NCBI GenBank assembly: GCA_029933565.1
Contig: JAOZNY010000095.1
Location: forward strand, 1-10,631
Length of the DNA stretch: 10,631 nt
DNA from: Bacteroidales bacterium
Lineage (GTDB): Bacteria; Bacteroidota; Bacteroidia; Bacteroidales; F082
Direction of reading: 5' to 3'
Shown: positions 6,379 through 10,631 of the stretch, one piece after another
How positions within the stretch are numbered: position 1 is the stretch's first letter
Layout: each line of letters begins with the position of its first letter
Program-made: the position numbers and the translations under genes
The notes under the pieces: generated by a model
The model's input: only the letters and a program-made list of their open reading frames with translations
What the model was told of the DNA's origin: nothing
Databases searched by the model: none

Positions 6379-8335
6379 AAGTAAAATATTATGGAGCAGT
6401 CTTGTTTTAATTATAACACTTACGGCTTTTGAAACAAAAGCCCAAATGATCTTCGACACACTCTACCTCGACGAAATGGAAATCATTTCCAATCAATTTG
6501 AGTTTAGTTCTCCCACCAAATCACAAAGTATCGACACAATTACTAAAAAAGAACTTAACCACCTCAGCCTTGCTGAACTCCTTGCTGGCAACAGCACGGT
6601 TTTTGTAAAATCGTATGGAAAAGGAGGCCTTGCCACAGCAGCATTTCGTGGCACAACAGCATCGCACACCAAGGTGTTGTGGAACGGTTTTGAAATTAAT
6701 TCACCCATGCTGGGGCAAGTGGATCTTTCACTAATTCCTAACATATTTTATGATGAAGCCATACTTGAGTATGGAGGAAGTTCGCTGGAAAGCACTTCGG
6801 GGGCATTAGGTGGCGCAATCAATCTTAATTCAAATAAAAACAAATCTTCTGAAACGCTGAACTTTGAACAAGCAATTGGTAGTTTTAGCACCTACACTTC
6901 TTCTCTCAAAATTGATCTTGGCAAAAAAGATTTCAACTCAAAGACATCCATTTATTTAAATTCTTCTGAAAATACATTCTCTTTTTATAATAATGCAATC
7001 ATCCCTGCTGAATGGCAAATACAAGAGAATGCCTCTTTTTATAATAGAGGGTTCACTCAAGAATTTTCATATAAAATTTCTAAATTTCAATCAGTTGAAA
7101 TAATAAGTTGGAATCAATGGAATTTTAGGGAAATCCCTCCCATAATGAGTAACCAGCAAGGGGGAAACAACGTGGAACAGCAGGAAAGTTTTACATCCAG
7201 AAATATTTTAAAATGGAAATTCCATAAATCGAATACCGTAATTGAATCAAAAGCAGCCTGGTTTTACGAAGACTTAAACTATTTACTAAAAACCACCACT
7301 GCTACCAACCCCAACGATACTGTAACTTTCATCAATTCAACAAATATCAGCAGAACAGGATTTTTTGAGGCGAAGATATCACAAATCTTGAAAAAAGGCT
7401 GGTTAGTTTCGGTAGAGTTTAGGTTTAACAGAAGCACTGTTGAATCAAATAATTATTTGGAAATTAAAAACAGAAACACTTACGGTTTGTTTACTAAAGT
7501 AAGTAAGAAATTTGCTGATTTTCTAGAAGCAGAATTTTTAATACGACAAGAATTAGTTGATAATGAGTTTATTCCACCGATGCCTTTTTTGGGCTTTTCG
7601 GCAAAACCATTCAAAACTGAAGATCTTTTCTTCAGGATAAGTACAAACCTCAACTACAAACTACCCAGTTTAAACGATTTGTACTGGTTCCTGGGTGGCA
7701 ACTCTGATCTTCTTCCCGAAAAGGGAATACAATTTGATGCAGGAATATCTTATTCAAAAAAGTATTCGAGGTCTGTAAACATCTCAGCCGACCTAAGTTT
7801 CTACAGCTCCTATATTTCCAACTGGATACAATGGATTCCAAGCGATTACAGATACTGGACTGCCGAAAATATTGCATTTGTTAATGCGAGAGGCATTGAA
7901 ACCGGACTAAGTATAAATGGTTTTGCAAACAAACTCTTTTACAAAATCTCAGCACAATACTCCTTCAACAAATCAACCAACGAAAGTAGTGAAGCAATTG
8001 AAGGTGGATATTCGGGTAGGCAGTTGATTTATGTTCCACTTCACTCGGGAAATGTTTTCGCCTACATTTCTATTAATAAATTTCAATTAAACTGGAATAC
8101 TCAATTTACAGGAAAACGCAATACTTCCTTAAATGAAGAAACTCAATATTCCAATACTTTGCCTTCTTATTCCATTAGTAATATTTCAATAGGAAAAGGT
8201 TTTACATTTAAGAAATCGGAGTTTGAGTTGAAATTTAAAGTCAATAATATTTTCGATAAAAGTTATCAGGCAATACTTTGGAGACCCATGCCGGGCAGGA
8301 GTCTTGAGGTGTTTTTAACTATTAAGATAAAATAA
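6374..8335 (+). CDS. btuB: TonB-dependent outer-membrane receptor, BtuB-like cobalamin transporter
   Basis: Outer-membrane receptor expected to import cobalamin using TonB energy. Counting from the ATG at 6374 the protein has 653 residues: signal peptide (1-24, ending TKAQ), a likely TonB-box region (DTLYLDEMEII, about 28-38), a plug domain (about 50-153, with SLAELLAGNSTVFVKSYG, AAFRGTTASHTKVLWNG and SGALGGAINL) and a 22-strand-type barrel to the C-terminus, with the ending WRPMPGRSLEVFLTIKIK typical of these receptors. It lacks the N-terminal carboxypeptidase-like domain of SusC proteins, fitting the BtuB type. The frame is also open upstream to a GTG at 6269, 4 nt past the previous stop, which would give 688 residues; those extra codons are mostly palindromic repeat. 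The ATG at 6374 gives a normal signal peptide. The btuB symbol rests on the riboswitch and BtuG-like neighbour. Confidence 0.9.
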   Translation: MTSKILWSSLVLIITLTAFETKAQMIFDTLYLDEMEIISNQFEFSSPTKSQSIDTITKKELNHLSLAELLAGNSTVFVKSYGKGGLATAAFRGTTASHTKVLWNGFEINSPMLGQVDLSLIPNIFYDEAILEYGGSSLESTSGALGGAINLNSNKNKSSETLNFEQAIGSFSTYTSSLKIDLGKKDFNSKTSIYLNSSENTFSFYNNAIIPAEWQIQENASFYNRGFTQEFSYKISKFQSVEIISWNQWNFREIPPIMSNQQGGNNVEQQESFTSRNILKWKFHKSNTVIESKAAWFYEDLNYLLKTTTATNPNDTVTFINSTNISRTGFFEAKISQILKKGWLVSVEFRFNRSTVESNNYLEIKNRNTYGLFTKVSKKFADFLEAEFLIRQELVDNEFIPPMPFLGFSAKPFKTEDLFFRISTNLNYKLPSLNDLYWFLGGNSDLLPEKGIQFDAGISYSKKYSRSVNISADLSFYSSYISNWIQWIPSDYRYWTAENIAFVNARGIETGLSINGFANKLFYKISAQYSFNKSTNESSEAIEGGYSGRQLIYVPLHSGNVFAYISINKFQLNWNTQFTGKRNTSLNEETQYSNTLPSYSISNISIGKGFTFKKSEFELKFKVNNIFDKSYQAILWRPMPGRSLEVFLTIKIK

Positions 8336-8337
8336 AG

Positions 8338-9468
8338 ATGAAAAAAATAACTACAAAATACTATGCTGTCATCTCGACTGAGCAACCGCAATTCAATGGA
8401 GGTTGGGAATGGAGAGATCTCCTAAGGTCAATGACTTTCATTTTCATCTTATTTGCATTGCTATTATCATCCTGCAAAAATGACGAACCTATTCCCGAGC
8501 TTGGCGAATTTGAAAATGCAGTTTTTATTGTAAACGAAGGGAATTTTACAGCAGGAAACGCATCACTAACATATTTCAATCACCAAAGTGGAGAAGTTGA
8601 ACAACAAGTATTTTATCGCAAGAACAATGCGCCCCTTGGCGATGTTGCAAATAGCATTAGTTTTGACAATAACAGTATTTATCTGGTGGTCAACAATTCA
8701 CATTTAGTTTATAAAATAAACTCAGAAACAGGCGTTTACGAAGCAAAGACCATTGAACTAACTTCACCAAGACATTTTATAAAAACCGACGACCACAGAG
8801 CACTTATTTCAGATTTGTACGAAAATAACCTCACAATGGTTAATACAGAAAATATGGAAATCATTTCTAAAATCCCCATTGGCAGAACATCAGAAAACCT
8901 GCTTAAGTTAGACAATGATGTTTTTATTAGCAATTGGTCGGCCTATAATCAGGATCTGAAAAATAATATGGTTTTGGTACTGAATACCATGAGTCTGGAA
9001 ATTACCGATTCTATTCAAGTTGGAATTGAGCCAAACAGCATGGTTTTAGACAACGACAATAATTTGTGGGTACTGTCCTCAGGCGGATTTCTGAATGAGG
9101 AAAGGCCAAGTTTATTGAAGATTGACTCAGAATCAAAACTTATACTCCAGCGATTTATTTTTGAAGACATAAGTTCTTCGCCAACAAAACTTAGTATAAA
9201 TCCAGCCGGCAACACACTTTACTTTATCAATAAAGATATTTTTCAAATGGACATTTCAGTTCCAACCCTCTCAGCAACTATTTTTGTAAAGGCGAGTGAA
9301 AGCAGCAAATTCTACTCACTTGGCGTTGGTTCTGATTTTGATATTTACATTAGCGATGCTAACGATTATACAAGAAATGGCACTGTTTACCGCTATTCGC
9401 CACAGGGAATTTTAAAGCAAGAGTTTGAGGCTGGTATAATTCCTGGGGCAATTGGGTTTATGGATTAA
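8338..9468 (+). CDS. btuG: DUF5074/YncE-like beta-propeller lipoprotein, BtuG-like
   Basis: Probable surface lipoprotein that captures cobalamin and presents it to the BtuB-like receptor encoded just upstream. The 376-residue frame has a lipoprotein signal ending LLLSSC with Cys46, followed by KNDEP, an acidic stretch resembling the lipoprotein export signal of Bacteroidota surface lipoproteins. The remainder (about 58-376) is propeller-like, with FIVNEGNFTAGNASLTYFN (63-81), typical of DUF5074 proteins, and repeated blade phrases (NSIYLVVNNSHLVYKIN, EPNSMVLDNDNNLWVLSSGG, DFDIYISDANDY). BtuG of Bacteroides belongs to this propeller group and binds B12 very tightly. The ATG at 8338 lies 2 nt after the receptor stop and starts MKKITTKYYA; codons 11-33 are a palindromic repeat. 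The alternative ATG at 8431 gives a signal peptide without positive charge, so 8338 is preferred with reserve. Confidence 0.88.
   Translation: MKKITTKYYAVISTEQPQFNGGWEWRDLLRSMTFIFILFALLLSSCKNDEPIPELGEFENAVFIVNEGNFTAGNASLTYFNHQSGEVEQQVFYRKNNAPLGDVANSISFDNNSIYLVVNNSHLVYKINSETGVYEAKTIELTSPRHFIKTDDHRALISDLYENNLTMVNTENMEIISKIPIGRTSENLLKLDNDVFISNWSAYNQDLKNNMVLVLNTMSLEITDSIQVGIEPNSMVLDNDNNLWVLSSGGFLNEERPSLLKIDSESKLILQRFIFEDISSSPTKLSINPAGNTLYFINKDIFQMDISVPTLSATIFVKASESSKFYSLGVGSDFDIYISDANDYTRNGTVYRYSPQGILKQEFEAGIIPGAIGFMD
8368..8435. repeat. Palindromic repeat element inside the 5' end of the BtuG-like gene
   Basis: The element opens with GTCATCTCGACTGAGC (8368-8383) and closes with GGAGAGATCTCC (8411-8422) and GTCAATGAC (8427-8435). 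The ends are imperfect reverse complements, and the opening resembles another sequence type I know from dispersed Bacteroidota repeats. It is read through in frame (VISTEQ at the left end, SMT at the right) and lies between MKKITTKYYA and the hydrophobic part of the signal peptide. It shares the GTCAT...GAGATCT...ATGAC layout of the element at 6299-6378 but is different in detail. Confidence 0.65.
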
Positions 9469-9582
9469 TTTCGTACCCCAACCAAAAGGTCGAGGCAACT
9501 CATTATTTACTCTGCTAAAGTCGTATTCATTTTCAAGTGGCTTTAGCCCAGAACCCACTACAACCACTCCTAAATTATTCCC

Positions 9583-9590
9583 TATTTTTG
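9583..9590 (+). promoter_or_regulatory. -7 promoter box of the GreA-like gene
   Basis: TATTTTTG matches TAnnTTTG and predicts a transcription start near 9596, only about 9 nt before the ATG at 9605. It argues that this gene is not simply the tail of the B12 operon and that the start is 9605, not the in-frame ATG at 9452 inside the preceding gene. No -33 box is visible. Confidence 0.55.
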
Positions 9591-9604
9591 CTAAAATTTT
9601 CAAA

Positions 9605-10057
9605 ATGACTAATCAGGAGTTAAAATCTTCACTTTTGCAAAAATGTATTGAGCAGCAATTGCAAGGCATTAACGATTTACAACAGCAAATGGATGATGCT
9701 CAGCAACAGTCTAACGACTACGGGCAACCCAAAGATCGCTACGATGCATTTAAAACAAAACTCTTAAGGCAAAAAGATATGTTTGGTCAACAACAGGCAA
9801 AAGGAAAAATAGTACTTTCTACTTTAGAGCAAATTCCTTTGGAGAAACCTAATGACAAAGTGGAATTTGGCGCGGTTGTAATTACCAATAAACAAAAACT
9901 ATTTGTGGCAGCAGGCATTGGAAAGATTGAAATGGATGGTCAAACATATTTTGCCATTTCTCCACAAGTTCCAATTTTTAGTGCCCTTAAAGGATTAAAG
10001 AAAGGTGAAACAACTATTTTCAATGGGATGAAGATTGAAATTAAGGAGGTTTTCTGA
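9605..10057 (+). CDS. GreA/GreB-like small protein
   Basis: A 150-residue cytoplasmic protein. Residues 4-65 are Gln-rich and predicted helical, likely a coiled-coil hairpin with an acidic/polar turn around MDDAQQQSNDYGQPKDRYD (29-47). Residues 85-150 resemble the C-terminal FKBP-like domain of transcript-cleavage factors GreA/GreB: VEFGAVVITN, then FAISPQVPIFSALKGLKKGETTIF (116-139), which aligns by eye with the ISxxSPIARALIGKEEGD segment of GreA. Gre factors rescue stalled RNA polymerase. Relatives of this size in Bacteroidota are, as I recall, often mislabelled '3-oxoacyl-ACP synthase'; nothing of that enzyme is visible. The start at 9605 is chosen because a longer frame from 9452 would overlap the previous gene and adds 51 non-conserved-looking residues upstream of a promoter box. 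RNA polymerase binding is inferred only. Confidence 0.75.
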   Translation: MTNQELKSSLLQKCIEQQLQGINDLQQQMDDAQQQSNDYGQPKDRYDAFKTKLLRQKDMFGQQQAKGKIVLSTLEQIPLEKPNDKVEFGAVVITNKQKLFVAAGIGKIEMDGQTYFAISPQVPIFSALKGLKKGETTIFNGMKIEIKEVF

Positions 10058-10185
10058 CGTAGATTATTCCTTTTTTTCGGCAGGTTTTCATAGTTATCGT
10101 TATTGCTGTCAACCGAACAACCCAACAATCCGACAAATACTTTTTCTTTATCAATTACATTCAAACACTAGTTTAAATAATAAAT

Positions 10186-10193
10186 TATTTTTG
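10186..10193 (+). promoter_or_regulatory. -7 promoter box of the OsmC-family gene
   Basis: TATTTTTG matches TAnnTTTG, with a predicted start near 10199 and an A-rich leader of about 17 nt before the ATG at 10216. The 158-nt gap after the GreA-like gene contains no clear hairpin terminator. Confidence 0.55.
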
Positions 10194-10215
10194 CGAAAAA
10201 TTAAAAAGAAGAATT

Positions 10216-10631
10216 ATGGCAGAAACAGTAAATATTAAATGGACCGAAGGCATGGCCTTTGAAGCAGAAGTTAATGATTTCAAAATCACTATCGATGCAG
10301 TAGAAAATGTTGGTGGAAAGAATCTGGGGCCACGCCCAAAACCTCTTACTTTGGTTTCCTTAGGTGGTTGTACAGGAATGGATGTAATTTCAATTTTAAA
10401 CAAAATGAGGGTAAAACCCGACTATTTTAATGTTGAGGTAAGCGGTGAAACGACTGATGAACACCCAAAATATTATCATAAAATTTATATTAAATATATT
10501 TTTCGCGGTAAAGACCTACCAATGGCAAAATTGGAAAAAGCAGTTACTCTTTCGCAAGATAGATATTGTGGTGTTACTGAAATGCTTAGGGCAAAATCAG
10601 AAATTATTCATGAAATTATTGTTGAAGATTA
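10216..10631 (+). CDS. OsmC family peroxiredoxin-like protein (YhfA type), stop codon cut by window edge
   Basis: A 138-residue cytoplasmic protein of the OsmC/Ohr superfamily, whose members reduce hydroperoxides with a two-cysteine mechanism. Motifs are GPRPKPLTLVSLGGCTGMDVI, with the peroxidatic-type Cys52 in the central helix, and LSQDRYCGVTEML, with the second Cys118; both are retained. The length is typical of the family. The last two visible bases are TA after Asp138, so the stop (TAA or TAG) is probably completed by the next base outside the window. The arrangement is closer to the YhfA-like branch than to organic hydroperoxide resistance protein Ohr. It has its own promoter box. The true substrate cannot be inferred. 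Confidence 0.92.
   Translation, partial: MAETVNIKWTEGMAFEAEVNDFKITIDAVENVGGKNLGPRPKPLTLVSLGGCTGMDVISILNKMRVKPDYFNVEVSGETTDEHPKYYHKIYIKYIFRGKDLPMAKLEKAVTLSQDRYCGVTEMLRAKSEIIHEIIVED

Noticed and set aside
9535..9561. AGTGG/CCACT hairpin after the BtuG-like gene as an operon terminator
   Set aside because: Only five pairs with an internal mismatch and no T-run afterwards; not convincing.
9452..9604. 51-residue extension of the GreA-like protein
   Set aside because: It overlaps the end of the BtuG-like gene in another frame, looks unlike any Gre sequence, and precedes the promoter box at 9583-9590.
10035..10238. 67-aa plus-strand frame between the GreA-like and OsmC genes
   Set aside because: It overlaps both neighbours' ends in another frame, lacks any motif and spans the OsmC promoter.

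Overview
The window looks like a piece of chromosome from an environmental member of the Bacteroidota, probably a marine-type Bacteroidia or Flavobacteriia relative. This rests on low GC, several TAnnTTTG promoter boxes typical of the phylum, two proteins ending in type IX secretion system (T9SS) sorting domains, a lipoprotein with a Bacteroidota-style export tail, and a class A RNase P RNA of Bacteroidota type. No species can be named from the sequence alone.

Left part (1-3491, minus strand). The 5' half of rnpB runs off the left edge. A gene-poor stretch follows, then a large MscS-superfamily mechanosensitive channel (about 11 membrane spans, 844 aa), then a small, very basic lipoprotein of unknown role. 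rnpB and the channel gene each have a recognisable -7 box.

Centre (3677-9468, plus strand). This is a cobalamin (vitamin B12) uptake operon. A promoter box leads into a full cobalamin riboswitch, followed by four closely packed genes: (1) a T9SS-exported beta-propeller-like protein, (2) a T9SS-exported surface protein of the 'AVFEN / YGTPFDL / GFDLDAVGV' type, (3) a BtuB-like TonB-dependent receptor, and (4) a DUF5074/YncE-like propeller lipoprotein resembling BtuG, the B12-capturing lid of Bacteroides BtuB. The likely scheme is that surface proteins capture corrinoid and hand it to the receptor, and that B12 sensed by the leader RNA shuts the operon down. No inner-membrane BtuCDF genes are in the window.

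Right part (9583-10631, plus strand). Two separately promoted housekeeping-type genes: a GreA/GreB-like small protein and an OsmC-family thiol peroxidase-like protein whose stop codon is cut by the window edge.

The most unusual point is a pair of palindromic repeat elements (6299-6378 and 8368-8435). Each begins with GTCAT exactly at codon 11 of an open frame, ends with ATGAC in frame, and lies in the signal-peptide region of two consecutive operon genes. Deleting them in silico (81 and 69 nt, both multiples of three) restores compact, conventional signal peptides.
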